A DNA stretch of 64,000 nucleotides from Aggregicoccus sp. 17bor-14 (GTDB lineage Bacteria; Myxococcota; Myxococcia; Myxococcales; Myxococcaceae): positions 62,001 to 126,000 of the forward strand of contig NZ_VJZZ01000001.1 of NCBI RefSeq assembly GCF_009659535.1. Direction: 5' to 3'. Each line of letters opens with the position of its first letter. Position 1 is the first letter of the stretch. Shown here piece after piece: positions 48,837 to 60,257 of the stretch. The notes beneath the pieces are model-generated. The model saw only the letters and a list, made by a program, of their open reading frames with translations, ran no database searches and had not been told where the DNA came from. The position numbers and the translations under genes were made by a program.

Positions 48837-50012
48837 CTACAGCGCGCGCTGGTAGATGCGGTAGGTCTTGGAGCGCTGGCCGCCCATGGACTCGATCGCG
48901 CGGTTCACGAGGTGGTTGTCCTCGAGCGTCCAGGAGATCTCGCCGCCGCGGTAGCCGAGGCGGTGCGCGGTGCGCAGGGTGTCCAGGTAGAGGATCGCGT
49001 CCAGGCCCCGGCGCCGGTAGCCCTCCTTGATCCCCAGCGTGATGAGCCGCAGCCGCTCGATGCGCCGCGAGGCGAGCACCAGCTTGGCGAGCCCGATGGG
49101 CAGGCCGTAGCGGGTGAGCCGGCCGCCGGCCGCCTTGAGGGCGTAGTTCGCGTCCGGCAGGGTCATGGAGAAGGCGACGGGCTCGCCCTTCACCTCGGCG
49201 ATGAGCACCAGGTCCGGGCGGACGATCGCCTTGAGCTCGCGCGCGAGGTGATCGAACTCGTGGTCCGTCATGGGCACGAAGCCCCAGTTGCGCTCCCACG
49301 CCGCGTTGTAGATGTCCTTGATGAGGGCGATCTCCTTGGAGAGCTCCTTCATCCGCACGGGGCGCACGGTGATGCCCTCGCGCTTGCGCATCTTCTCGGC
49401 GATCCGCACCACCTTCTCGGGCGGGGTGGCGGACGCCGAGAGCTCGAAGGCCCAGAGGTCCTTCGCCTTGCGGAAGCCGCACGCCTCGAGCAGCCCCGGG
49501 TAGTAGCCGGGGTTGTAGGGCATGAGGATCGCGGGCGAGCTGTCGAAGCCCTCCACGAGCAGGCCGAACTCGTAGTTGCTGCTGAAGCTCGCGGGGCCCA
49601 GCACCTCGGTGAAGCCGCGCGCCTTGAGCCAGCTGCTCGCTGCGTCGAACAGGCCGCGCGCGACGCCCGGCTCGTTCACGCAGTCGAAGAGGCCGAAGAA
49701 GCCGTACGTGGTGCCGTGGTACTCGTTGTAGCGCGGGTCCTTCACCGCCGCGATGCGGCCCACCACCTCGCCGCCGCGGCGCGCGAGGTACAGCTCCACC
49801 TCGCCGAACTCGAACCAGGGGTTCTTCTTCGGGTCGAGGAAGTCCTTGCGCTCCATCTCCAGCGGCGGGACCCAGTGCGGGTCGTGCCGGTAGAGGGCGT
49901 AGGGGAAGCGGATGAACGCCTCCCGGTCCGCGGCGCCGCGCACGGGCGTGATGCTGACGTCCGCGGGGACGGGAGGAAGCTCGAGGGCCTGTTGCTCGGC
50001 GGGAAGGGCCAT
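48837..50012 (-). CDS. GNAT-like acyltransferase, candidate bacterial ceramide synthase
   Basis: A 391-residue GNAT-fold protein without close resemblance to small acetyltransferases. It opens with a RFPYALYRHDPHWVPPLE-type segment common to a family of large GNAT-like proteins and ends with a GYRRRGLDAILYLDTL acyl-CoA-binding loop (R/Q-x-x-G-x-G/A-like). The bacterial ceramide synthase described in Caulobacter is a GNAT-like protein encoded near serine palmitoyltransferase. Here the gene follows a serine-palmitoyltransferase-like gene by 13 nt on the same strand. Function as ceramide synthase is inference from context. Confidence 0.8.
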   Translation of the reverse strand: MALPAEQQALELPPVPADVSITPVRGAADREAFIRFPYALYRHDPHWVPPLEMERKDFLDPKKNPWFEFGEVELYLARRGGEVVGRIAAVKDPRYNEYHGTTYGFFGLFDCVNEPGVARGLFDAASSWLKARGFTEVLGPASFSSNYEFGLLVEGFDSSPAILMPYNPGYYPGLLEACGFRKAKDLWAFELSASATPPEKVVRIAEKMRKREGITVRPVRMKELSKEIALIKDIYNAAWERNWGFVPMTDHEFDHLARELKAIVRPDLVLIAEVKGEPVAFSMTLPDANYALKAAGGRLTRYGLPIGLAKLVLASRRIERLRLITLGIKEGYRRRGLDAILYLDTLRTAHRLGYRGGEISWTLEDNHLVNRAIESMGGQRSKTYRIYQRAL

Positions 50013-50025
50013 GGGCGTTGGAGTC

Positions 50026-51555
50026 TTACTCAGCCTGCTTGCCGTTGCGAATAAAGAGGTTCGCGCCCTTCTCGAGCAGCATGCCTGGCAGCTCGGTGCG
50101 CTTCTCCCAGAGCCGCAGCGGGGTGCCGCTCAGGCGCTTGAGGTCCTCGGACTGGAGGTTGGCCGCACGCCAGGTGAGGGTCTCCACCGCGTCGAAGAGC
50201 TTGCCCGCCACCTCGCGGCCGCTCATGCGGCTGATCTGCTCGAGGGAGAAGCCGCGCTCGGCGAGGAGCCCCGCGCTCGCGGCCGCCCAGCGCTGGCTGG
50301 CCTCGTTGGAGAGCACCGCGGTGCCCGGACGGGCGATCTGCACCGGCGTGTACACCGTGGGACGGGTCTCCGGGATGACGCCCATCTTCTTGCCGATGCG
50401 CTCGAAGGTATCCAGCACGCGGTCCAGCTGCGCGTCCGTGTGCGTGGCCATGTAGCTGGTGCGGATGAGCGCGTGGCCCGGCTCCACCGCGGGGGCGGTG
50501 ACGGGGTTGGCGAACACGCCCGCCTCGTGCAGCGCGCGCCAGAAGCGGAAGCACTTCACCTGGTCGCCGATCAGCACCGGCACCACCGGGGTCACCGAGA
50601 CGCCGGTGTCGAAGCCCATGGCGCGGAAGCCGTTGTGCATCTTCTCCGCGATGTCCAGCAGGCGCGCGCGGCGCTGGGGCTCGGCCTGGATGATCTCCAG
50701 GCTCTTGAGCGCCGCGGCCACGCTGGCCGGGGTCATGGACGCGCTGAAGATGACCGAGCGCGCCTTGTGGCGGATGTACGTGATGACGTCCTGGGGACCC
50801 GCGAGCACGCCGCCGAGCGAGGCGAAGCTCTTGGAGAAGGTGCCCATCACCAGGTCCGTCTCGCGCTCGAGGCCGAAGTACTCGCTGGTGCCGCGGCCGT
50901 GCTCGCCGATGACGCCCATGGCGTGCGCGTCATCGGTCATGACGCGGGCGTTGTACTTCTTCGCCAGCTCCACGATGCGCGGCAGGTTGCAGATGTCGCC
51001 CTCCATGGAGAAGACGCCATCGGTGACGATGATCTTGCCCGCCTCGGGGTCGGCCGCCTGCAGCAGCTGCTCCAGGTGCTCGAGGTCGTTGTGGCGGAAC
51101 TTGCGCTCGGTGGCGAAGGAGAGGCGGATGCCGTCCACCAGCGAGGCGTGGTTGCCGCGGTCCGAGAAGACGATGTCGTGCCGGCCCAGGATGGAGGCGA
51201 GCGCCAGGTTCGTCTGGAAGCCGGTGGAGATCACCACCGCCGCGTCGCGGTTGAGGAACTGGGCGAGCTTGTGCTCGAGCTCCTCGTGCAGCACCAGCGT
51301 GCCGTTGAGCAGGCGCGAGCCGGAGCAGGTGGAGCCGAACTTCTCCACCGCCTTGATCGCGGCCTCCTTCACCCGGGGGTCCGCGGAAAGGCCGAGGTAG
51401 TTGTTCGAGCCGACCATGATCACGCGGCGGCCGTCGATCTCCACCTCGGTGGCCCCGTGGCTCGCCTCGATCACCCGGAAGTAGGGGTAGAGCCCCGTCG
51501 CCTTCGCGATCTTGTAGTCCTTCCAGCTGCTGCACTTCTCGAACACGTCACTCAT
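50026..51555 (-). CDS. alpha-oxoamine synthase, serine palmitoyltransferase-like
   Basis: A 509-residue fold-type I PLP enzyme of the AONS/KBL/SPT family, which condenses an amino acid with an acyl-CoA. Conserved features are NNYLGL near residue 51, D209/H211 in TDDAHAMGVIGEHG, and PLP lysine K242 in GTFSKSFASLGG; FSKS is typical of serine palmitoyltransferases rather than AONS/KBL. A 100-residue C-terminal extension (about 410-509) is unusual. With the next gene it probably starts sphingoid-base synthesis. ATG 51555; an in-frame extension of 20 residues is low-complexity. Confidence 0.88.
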   Translation of the reverse strand: MSDVFEKCSSWKDYKIAKATGLYPYFRVIEASHGATEVEIDGRRVIMVGSNNYLGLSADPRVKEAAIKAVEKFGSTCSGSRLLNGTLVLHEELEHKLAQFLNRDAAVVISTGFQTNLALASILGRHDIVFSDRGNHASLVDGIRLSFATERKFRHNDLEHLEQLLQAADPEAGKIIVTDGVFSMEGDICNLPRIVELAKKYNARVMTDDAHAMGVIGEHGRGTSEYFGLERETDLVMGTFSKSFASLGGVLAGPQDVITYIRHKARSVIFSASMTPASVAAALKSLEIIQAEPQRRARLLDIAEKMHNGFRAMGFDTGVSVTPVVPVLIGDQVKCFRFWRALHEAGVFANPVTAPAVEPGHALIRTSYMATHTDAQLDRVLDTFERIGKKMGVIPETRPTVYTPVQIARPGTAVLSNEASQRWAAASAGLLAERGFSLEQISRMSGREVAGKLFDAVETLTWRAANLQSEDLKRLSGTPLRLWEKRTELPGMLLEKGANLFIRNGKQAE

Positions 51556-51916
51556 CGCGGGGCCTCGGGGCGTCGGTTGCCCGGGTGGGGATAAAGGGGG
51601 CGAGCTGGAGTGCAATGGGCATTCCAGGCGGAGCCTTCCGGCGGGTGCCGCTCCGCGTCGACGCGGGGGCGGCTCTTAGAGATTGGGTCTGGCGGTGTCA
51701 AGGCGAAGGCCGGGTCCCGGTCCTAACTCTGGGAGAACACTCAATTCCCCTGGAGGCCAAGAAGGCAGGCGGGCCTCCGGTGGGATCGGCAACATCCGCG
51801 GAGCAGGCGGACCGCCCGTCCGTGTGCTCGCGTGCAGCGTTTAACACGGCGCCGCGCCGGCCGCCGCAGCGTCCGAGATCAGGCCGCAACCCTGACAGGC
51901 GTGTCAGACTGTAGGC
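51556..51916. other. divergent intergenic region of 361 nt
   Basis: It separates the serine-palmitoyltransferase-like gene from the PAP2-type gene and must hold promoters for both. A perfect inverted repeat (CTGACA-GGCG-TGTCAG) lies 9 nt before the PAP2 start. I found no other clear motif, and the open frames inside it lack coding character. Confidence 0.55.
51892..51907 (+). promoter_or_regulatory. candidate operator (inverted repeat) before PAP2 gene
   Basis: A perfect 6-bp palindrome CTGACA (51892-51897) and TGTCAG (51902-51907) with a 4-nt spacer, ending 9 nt before the GTG. The spacing is right for a dimeric regulator or for a small hairpin over the ribosome-binding site. Confidence 0.35.
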
Positions 51917-52861
51917 GTGAGGCCTACCGCCCCCAGCCCCCTGCAGCTCCCGGTGCGCCTGCTGCCAGTGGACGCGGTGATCGTCGCCGTGTGCGCGGGC
52001 GCGAGCCTCGCGCTGCTCTCCCCCTGGGGGCGCTGGGCGCCCGGGGCAGCGCGCTCGGCGGCGGGCTTCGGAGTGCTCGCGCTGGGGCCCCTGCTCCTGC
52101 GCTGGCTGCAGGCGCGTGCGCCGCAAAGCCGCACGCTGCGGCTGCTCGCCTCCTTCTGGATGCTGCCGGTGGCGGGGCTCGCGCACACGCTGCTCAACCC
52201 GCTCGTCGACGCCGTGGGGCACCCGCTCTACGACGCGCAGCTCGCGCAGCTGGACGCGCACCTGCTCGGCGTGCAGTTCGCCCTGTGGGCCGAGCAGCAC
52301 GGCCCGCGCTGGCTCGAGGACGTGCTGCTGGTCTGCTACTACGGGCACTTCGTCTGGTCGCTGGTGCTCGCCGGCGCGCTGTACGCGCGGGCCGAGCGCC
52401 GCGCCTTCGAGACCTTCCTGCTCGCGGTCTCCGTCTACCTCGCGGCCAACTACGCGCTCTATGCGCTGGTGCCGGCCGTGGGCCCGCGCTTCTTCCTCGC
52501 GGCCCACTTCGCCGAGCCGCTGCGGGGCCTGTGGCTCGCGCCGCGGCTCGCCGGGCTGATGATGCTCCCGGCCTTCCTGCGCGACTGCTTTCCCTCGGGG
52601 CACACGGGGCTCGCGCTGCTGGTGTTGATCACCGCGTGGCGGCGCGCCCGGGGCGTCTTCTGGGTGGCGCTCGCGCCGTGCGCGGGGCTCATCGCCGCGA
52701 CGCTCGTGGGCCGCTTCCACTACGCGGTGGACCTCGCCGCGGCGCTGCCGCTCGCCTGCGGGGTGGCGGCGGCGGCCGAGGCGCTCTACCGTCGCCTGCC
52801 GGATACGGAGGGCGCCGTGGCGCGCGCCGAGCCCGGCGTCCCGGAGTCCGAACCGCAGTGA
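51917..52861 (+). CDS. PAP2-family membrane enzyme, IPC-synthase-like
   Basis: A 314-residue protein with about seven membrane helices and the PAP2 catalytic residues: CFPSGHTG (C224, H229) and GRFHYAVD (H268, D272). The C-terminal order, the CFPSGH variant and a central YYGHFVW segment resemble the PAP2_3/Aur1 inositol-phosphorylceramide synthase group rather than simple lipid phosphatases, but the KxxxxxxRP box is missing. It would transfer or remove a lipid phosphate. GTG 51917. Divergent from the sphingolipid-like pair. Confidence 0.82.
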   Translation: MRPTAPSPLQLPVRLLPVDAVIVAVCAGASLALLSPWGRWAPGAARSAAGFGVLALGPLLLRWLQARAPQSRTLRLLASFWMLPVAGLAHTLLNPLVDAVGHPLYDAQLAQLDAHLLGVQFALWAEQHGPRWLEDVLLVCYYGHFVWSLVLAGALYARAERRAFETFLLAVSVYLAANYALYALVPAVGPRFFLAAHFAEPLRGLWLAPRLAGLMMLPAFLRDCFPSGHTGLALLVLITAWRRARGVFWVALAPCAGLIAATLVGRFHYAVDLAAALPLACGVAAAAEALYRRLPDTEGAVARAEPGVPESEPQ

Positions 52862-52894
52862 GCCCTCCCGCGCCACGAGCCCCCAGGAGCCTCC

Positions 52895-54082
52895 ATGTCC
52901 GTGCTGGCAGCCCGCGTCTCCCGCTTCGGCACCACCGTCTTCTCCGAGTTCAGCGCGCTCGCCGTCCAGCACGGCGCGGTGAACCTGGGGCAGGGCTTCC
53001 CCGACTTCGACGGGCCGGACGCGGTGAAGGAGGCTGCCCAGCGCGCCATCCGCGACGGCGTGAACCAGTACGCGCTGAGCGCGGGCGCGCGCGACCTGCG
53101 TCAGGCCATCGCGGAGCATGCGCAGCGCTTCTACGGCCAGGGCGTGGACCCGGACACCATGGTCACCGTCACCAGCGGCGCCACCGAGGCGATCCTCGCC
53201 ACGCTGCTGGGCCTGGTGAACCCGGGCGACGAGGTGGTGGTGTTCGAGCCGGTCTACGACTCGTACGACGCGAGCATCGCCTTCGCGGGCGGCGTCGCGC
53301 GCCACGTGCCCCTGCACCCGCCGGACGCGCAGCACGCCACCTGGTGGTTCGACGAGGCCGAGGTGCGCGCCGCCTTCGGGCCGCGCACCCGCCTGCTCGT
53401 CCTCAACACCCCGCACAACCCCACCGGCAAGGTGTTCACGCGCGCGGAGCTGGAGCTGCTCGCGGGCCTGTGCGAGGAGCGCGGCGCGTACGTGCTCGCG
53501 GACGAGGTCTACGAGCACCTCGTCTTCGCGCCCGCGCGCCACCTGCGCGCGGCCACGCTCCCGCAGCTGCGCGAGCGCACCGTCACCGTGAGCAGTGCGG
53601 GCAAGAGCTTCAGCTTCACGGGGTGGAAGATCGGCTGGGCCATCGCGCCGCCGGCCCTGCGTGACGCGGTGCAGCGCGCCCACCAGTTCATCACCTTCGC
53701 CGTGCCCTCGCCGCTGCAGGCGGCGGTGGCCGTGGCCCTGCGGCTGCCGGACGCGTACTTCCGCGACCTCACCGCCCTCTACACGGACAAGCGGGCGCGG
53801 ATGCTCGGGGCGCTCGGCGAGGCGGGCCTGACGGCGCACGCTCCGGAGGGCAGCTACTTCGCCATGGCGGACATCCGCGGGCGCGGCTTCGCGGACGACG
53901 TGGCCTTCTGCCGGCACCTGGTGACGCAGGTGGGGGTGGCGGCCATCCCGCCCAGCGTCTTCTACTCTCCGGAGCACCGCGCGCTCGGGCAGGGCTTCGC
54001 CCGCTTTGCCTTCTGCAAAACGGAGGCGGTGCTGGACGAGGCGCGCCGCCGGCTGGTGCGTGGCCTGGCGCGCACGGGGTGA
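52895..54082 (+). CDS. class I PLP aminotransferase
   Basis: A 395-residue aminotransferase with [10 protein letters not shown] substrate/PLP loop, LADEVYEHL and PLP lysine in [16 protein letters not shown]; the opening [11 protein letters not shown] matches the methionine/kynurenine aminotransferase (YbdL/KYAT) subgroup. It probably transaminates methionine or aromatic amino acids. It follows the PAP2 gene by 33 nt. Confidence 0.92.
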   Translation: MSVLAARVSRFGTTVFSEFSALAVQHGAVNLGQGFPDFDGPDAVKEAAQRAIRDGVNQYALSAGARDLRQAIAEHAQRFYGQGVDPDTMVTVTSGATEAILATLLGLVNPGDEVVVFEPVYDSYDASIAFAGGVARHVPLHPPDAQHATWWFDEAEVRAAFGPRTRLLVLNTPHNPTGKVFTRAELELLAGLCEERGAYVLADEVYEHLVFAPARHLRAATLPQLRERTVTVSSAGKSFSFTGWKIGWAIAPPALRDAVQRAHQFITFAVPSPLQAAVAVALRLPDAYFRDLTALYTDKRARMLGALGEAGLTAHAPEGSYFAMADIRGRGFADDVAFCRHLVTQVGVAAIPPSVFYSPEHRALGQGFARFAFCKTEAVLDEARRRLVRGLARTG

Positions 54083-54138
54083 AGCGCGCGCTCTTGCGCG
54101 CCTTGCGACCCCCAACCCCCTTTGCTACTAGGCCGGGC

Positions 54139-56079
<1,941 letters not shown>

Positions 56080-56106
56080 AGCGGCGCGCGAGGGGAGGGC
56101 AGGGCC

Positions 56107-56835
56107 GTGAGCTTCTTCGGCGAGCTGTACCTGCGCTCCACCCTCCCGTTCCTCTCGGAGCAGCTCACCGCGCGCGAGGTGGACTACCTCGCGCGCGCGC
56201 TCGGCCCGCGCGCTCCTGCCGGCTGGGTCGTGGACCTGGGCTGCGGCCACGGCCGCCACGCGGCCCCCTTGAACCGGGAGGGGCCCTTGGCGGGGCGCGT
56301 CATGGGCCTGGAGCGCGACGAGCGCTCGCTTGCGCAGCGGCTGCCGGGCTTTCCCGTGGTGCGGGGAGACCTCCGGACGCTGCCCTTCGGCGCCCGGGCG
56401 CTCGCCGGGGCCTACGCCTGGTACACCAGCCTCTTCACCTACTCGGACGAGGAGCACCGGGAGATGCTGCGCGAGCTCGCCCGGGTGCTGCGGCCCGGCG
56501 CGCCCCTGGTGCTGCAGACGGTGCCCTGGGAGCGGATGGCGGCCGCGCCCGAGGCGGCGTTCCGCCAGGCGCTTCCCGACGGGAGCGTTCTGGAGGAGAC
56601 GAGCCGCTTCGACCCCCGCACGGGACGCGACCACGGGGAGCGGCGCTTGAGCATTCCTGATGGCCGCGTGCTGTGCGGCGCATACGCCATTCGTTACTAT
56701 CCGCTCGCGGATCTGACACAACTGCTGGAAAGTGCCGGGTTTTCAGTGGCATGGGTGCACGGCGGCCTGGCGGGGGAGCCGTTGTCGTCCACCTCGACCG
56801 ACCTCATCTTGGGAGCAGAGCGCACACATGGCTGA
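56107..56835 (+). CDS. class I SAM-dependent methyltransferase
   Basis: A 242-residue methyltransferase with motif [13 protein letters not shown], a downstream [22 protein letters not shown] acidic loop, and a small C-terminal domain. It resembles ubiquinone/phospholipid-type or small-molecule methyltransferases; substrate unknown. It lies between the large and small subunit genes of the mutase and overlaps the latter by 8 nt, so it is expressed with them. GTG start at 56107. Confidence 0.88.
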   Translation: MSFFGELYLRSTLPFLSEQLTAREVDYLARALGPRAPAGWVVDLGCGHGRHAAPLNREGPLAGRVMGLERDERSLAQRLPGFPVVRGDLRTLPFGARALAGAYAWYTSLFTYSDEEHREMLRELARVLRPGAPLVLQTVPWERMAAAPEAAFRQALPDGSVLEETSRFDPRTGRDHGERRLSIPDGRVLCGAYAIRYYPLADLTQLLESAGFSVAWVHGGLAGEPLSSTSTDLILGAERTHG

Positions 56836-57232
56836 GAGGAAGCTTCGAATTTTGGTGGCCAAGCCGGGCCTGGACGGACACGACCGCGGGGCGAAGATCA
56901 TCGCCCGGGCGCTGCGCGATGCCGGCATGGAGGTCATCTACACGGGGCTGCATCAGACCCCCGAGATGATCGTGAACGCGGCGGTGCAGGAGGACGTGGA
57001 CGCCATCGGCATGTCCATCATGTCCGGCGCGCACATGACCCTGTTCCCGGCGGTGATCGATCTGCTCAAGGGCAGCCAGGCCACCGACATCGCCGTTTTT
57101 GGTGGCGGGATCATCCCGGACGACGACATTCCCAAGCTGAAGAAGCTCGGGGTGACCGAGATCTTCACGCCCGGCAGCTCGACGCAGGACATCGTCCAGT
57201 GGATCCGAAACAACATCTCCAGCCGCCTGTAG
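56828..57232 (+). CDS. B12-binding subunit of acyl-CoA mutase
   Basis: A 134-residue small subunit with the base-off B12 motif LDGHDRGAK (H near residue 18) and the later conserved FGGGIIP and PGSS segments. It completes the split mutase with the large subunit upstream. The size matches IcmB. ATG 56828 falls inside the methyltransferase 3' end. The stop is inside the following gene's 5' part. Confidence 0.95.
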   Translation: MAERKLRILVAKPGLDGHDRGAKIIARALRDAGMEVIYTGLHQTPEMIVNAAVQEDVDAIGMSIMSGAHMTLFPAVIDLLKGSQATDIAVFGGGIIPDDDIPKLKKLGVTEIFTPGSSTQDIVQWIRNNISSRL

Positions 57233-58173
57233 GCTGGCTCAACTCGCTCCCGCGCAAGGTCGACATCTACGAGGTCGGCCCTCGCGACGGGCTGCAGAAC
57301 GAGCTGCGCACGCTGCCCACCCGCGACAAGGCGCGCCTCATCGAGGCGCTGGTCGCGGCGGGTGAGAAGCGCATCGAGGTCACCTCGTTCGTCAGCCCCA
57401 AGTGGATTCCGCAGCTCGCGGACGCCGAGGAGCTCCTGCGCCTGGTGGGGCGCAAGCCGGGCGTGGTGTTCAGCGCCCTGGTGCCCAACCTCAAGGGGCT
57501 CTCTCGCGCGCGGGACGCCGGGCTGGAGGAGGCCGCGGTCTTCATCTCCGCGAGCGAGGCCCACTCGAAGAAGAACATCAACAAGAGCATCGCGGAGGCG
57601 GTGGCGGGGGCCAAGGAGGTCATCCACGCCGCCTCGGGCGAGGGCATGCGCGTGCGCGGCTACCTCTCCACGGTGTGGGGCTGCCCCTACGAAGGCGCGG
57701 TGCCGGTGGAGCGCGTGGTGGGCATCTGCCGCGAGCTCGCCGACGCGGGCATCTACCAGCTGAGCCTGGGGGACACGATCGGCGTGGGCACCCCGCGCCA
57801 GACGGAGCAGATCCTCGAGGCGCTCGCGCCGCACATCCCCGTGGACCGCATCGCGCTGCACCTGCACGACACGCGCGGCACCGCGCTCGCCAACGCCCTG
57901 GTGGGCCTGTCTGCGGGCGTGACGACCTTCGATGCGAGCATCGGGGGCCTCGGCGGCTGTCCCTACGCGCCCGGAGCGGCCGGCAACCTCGCCACCGAGG
58001 ACGCCGTCTTCATGCTGCACGGCATGGGCGTGGACACCGGCATCGACCTGGACAAGCTCGTGGAGGCCGGGGAGATCGCGCAGGAGCTCATCGGCCGCAA
58101 GCTCGCGGGCAAGTACCTGCAGGCCGCGCTCGGCGAGCGCGAGAAGAAGGCCTCGCGCCGCGCCGCCACCTGA
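57199..58173 (+). CDS. hydroxymethylglutaryl-CoA lyase-like enzyme
   Basis: A 324-residue DRE-TIM-type lyase: [12 protein letters not shown] opening, HLHDTRG metal site and the signature [15 protein letters not shown] with catalytic Cys. This is the HMG-CoA lyase family; in leucine degradation it cleaves HMG-CoA to acetyl-CoA and acetoacetate. The best start is GTG 57199, which overlaps the B12-subunit gene by 34 nt; no other start matches the N-terminus. Confidence 0.92.
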   Translation: MDPKQHLQPPVGWLNSLPRKVDIYEVGPRDGLQNELRTLPTRDKARLIEALVAAGEKRIEVTSFVSPKWIPQLADAEELLRLVGRKPGVVFSALVPNLKGLSRARDAGLEEAAVFISASEAHSKKNINKSIAEAVAGAKEVIHAASGEGMRVRGYLSTVWGCPYEGAVPVERVVGICRELADAGIYQLSLGDTIGVGTPRQTEQILEALAPHIPVDRIALHLHDTRGTALANALVGLSAGVTTFDASIGGLGGCPYAPGAAGNLATEDAVFMLHGMGVDTGIDLDKLVEAGEIAQELIGRKLAGKYLQAALGEREKKASRRAAT

Positions 58174-58212
58174 GCCCGGGGTCCGCTCCCGCAGGGAGGG
58201 GCGCTCCCGCGC

Positions 58213-60129
58213 TCAGCGCCCCGCGAGCAGCGGCCCGAGCCGCTCGGGGATGCCCAGCAGCTGCGCCGCCGCCTCGAGCATGCGGCGCTCCTGACGGTCC
58301 ACGCGCCCGTCCACCAGCGCCATCTGCACGATGTGGCGCAGGAACACCTCCGCCTCGGCGGAGGCGGTGGGGATGAGCCGGTCGAAGAGCGCGGGACCGG
58401 CGCTCAGCGCCCGCTCCACGTTCACCCACGGCACGCTCCAGCGCTCGGCGCAGGTGCGCAGGAGCCGGCGCTCCCGGGCGTCCACCTCGCCGTCCGCCGC
58501 CGCGAGCGCCGCCATCATGTAGAGCAGCCGCTGGCGCTCCTGGGCGTCCATCGGGGCATCCGTCGGCGCGGCCGGTGGGGCGCCGCTGCGGGGCGCCCGC
58601 ACGCGCGCCGCCTCGCGCGCATCCCAGGCCTCGAAGGGCAGGGCGCTGTGCAGCACCCAGTCGCGCTCGCCGCTGCCCAGGGGCGTGCTGCAGTAGTCGC
58701 AGCTGGGGGCGGCGCTGTCGGTGAGCGGTGCGTGGCACTGCGGGCAGCGGTCGGTGGAGAGGCCGTGCTCGGTGGGGGTGAGCGCGCCGTGGCGGCGCAG
58801 CAGGGTGAACATCCAGCGCTGGGGCACGGTGGGAAGCTGCGGCGGGCGCTCGCCCTCGGGGCCCACGCCCATGCGCGCGCTCCAGCGCACCTCCACGTGG
58901 GCCCGGTCCCAGTCCCCCGCGTGCACCTCGAGCGCGCGCGTGAGCACCGCGCCCACTGCGCACTCGAGGAAGACCTTGCGCCGGCCCTGGCGCCGCAGCG
59001 CCTCGAGCTCGGCGGAGAGCGCCGCGAGCGCGTCCGCGTGGGCGAGCTTCGCGAGGCGGGTGGGATCCCTTCGGCTCTGCGCCTCCACCCAGCGCCAGAA
59101 CACGAGCGAGGTGCGGTCCTCGAGCATCTCGAGGTTGAGCGCCGGGTCCGCCTGGCGGGCGTCGAGCAGGCCGTCCACGGTGGTGTGGTGGCGCACGTGC
59201 TCGCTGCCCTGGGTGATCTCCGAGAGCGTCCAGTCGTAGTTGCCGCTGTTCACGATGGCGCTGCAATACTCGCAGGCGTTGCTCGCGCCGCCCCGGAACG
59301 GCGCGCCGCAGTTCGGGCACTTGCCCTGGTACAGGTCCTGCCCGATGCGCGTGAGCGCGCCCGGGCGGCGCACGAAGGTCCACACCTCGACGAAGGGCTC
59401 GGGGGCCACGCGGCGCGCGGCCGCGAGCGCCGCCTCGTCGCTCATGCCCGCCGGCACGTCCGTGTCCCGCATCTGGGCGCGCACCCGCAGCTGCACGCTG
59501 TCGAACCAGCGGCTCTGGTTCAGCCCGATGATCTGCACCTCGAGCACCTGCACGTCCGCCATGGCGTCGCGCACGCCCTGCGCCGAGAGCAGCTGCAGCT
59601 GCACCCCCAGGCGCTGGTAGGTCGCGTCCGAGAGGAAGGGGCGCAGGGCGGTCAGGTCGCGGCGGAACCACGCCTCCTGCAGCCGCACGAAGAGGCCCCT
59701 CGTGCGGTCGAGCAGCGGGAGCAGCTCGAAGCCCGGGTCCTTGAGCTGCAGCGCGTTCACCCAGCCCTGCACGTCCCGCGAGGAGACCTGCGTGCGCAGC
59801 TCGGCCTCGCGCTGCTGGAAGGCGCGCTGGGTGCTGCCCCGGGGGCTGAGCCGGCGCTGGTACACGACGTAGCCCACCACCGCGAGCCCCAGCACCGGCA
59901 GCATCAGCTGCGGGTAGTGCAGGGTGAGATCCAGCAGCATCCAGAGGATGAAGCCGAAGTCGCCGTCGCCCCCGCCGCCACTCGGGCCGTGGCCGCGGTA
60001 GTGCTCGCCGCCACCGGCGCGGGCGAGCGCCACGCAGGGCACCAGCAGCAGCACGAGAAGGGACAGCAGCGTGGGCAGCGCGGCCAGGGGCCTGCGCCCG
60101 CCCCGGCGCGGGAGGGTGGGGGTGCGCAT
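58213..60129 (-). CDS. Tim44-like/TerB-domain membrane protein with zinc ribbons
   Basis: A 638-residue protein with a signal/anchor helix (about 15-37), a second membrane helix (about 70-90), a Tim44-like domain (about 125-265), a zinc ribbon (C271/C274/C286/C289), a second Tim44-like domain (about 335-450), a second zinc ribbon (C462/C465/C477/C480) and a C-terminal TerB-like helical domain (530-638). It is of unknown function; TerB domains occur with metal or stress proteins. ATG 60129 begins the signal; the frame continues upstream 21 codons. Confidence 0.85.
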   Translation of the reverse strand: MRTPTLPRRGGRRPLAALPTLLSLLVLLLVPCVALARAGGGEHYRGHGPSGGGGDGDFGFILWMLLDLTLHYPQLMLPVLGLAVVGYVVYQRRLSPRGSTQRAFQQREAELRTQVSSRDVQGWVNALQLKDPGFELLPLLDRTRGLFVRLQEAWFRRDLTALRPFLSDATYQRLGVQLQLLSAQGVRDAMADVQVLEVQIIGLNQSRWFDSVQLRVRAQMRDTDVPAGMSDEAALAAARRVAPEPFVEVWTFVRRPGALTRIGQDLYQGKCPNCGAPFRGGASNACEYCSAIVNSGNYDWTLSEITQGSEHVRHHTTVDGLLDARQADPALNLEMLEDRTSLVFWRWVEAQSRRDPTRLAKLAHADALAALSAELEALRRQGRRKVFLECAVGAVLTRALEVHAGDWDRAHVEVRWSARMGVGPEGERPPQLPTVPQRWMFTLLRRHGALTPTEHGLSTDRCPQCHAPLTDSAAPSCDYCSTPLGSGERDWVLHSALPFEAWDAREAARVRAPRSGAPPAAPTDAPMDAQERQRLLYMMAALAAADGEVDARERRLLRTCAERWSVPWVNVERALSAGPALFDRLIPTASAEAEVFLRHIVQMALVDGRVDRQERRMLEAAAQLLGIPERLGPLLAGR

Positions 60130-60257
60130 CGCTTCGGACTCTACCGCCTTTCCGCCTTGCCAGGGCCTGCGGCCGGACGCAGTCTGCCGCACCCAGCTGG
60201 GGCCCTCTCGTGGCCCCGTTGGCCGTACGAAGGGCCTACGAACGAGGAGCGAGACGC

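Noticed and set aside
51585-51914. 109-codon open frame in the divergent spacer
   Set aside because: Gly/Ala/Arg-rich translation, weak start and no motif; better explained as regulatory spacer.
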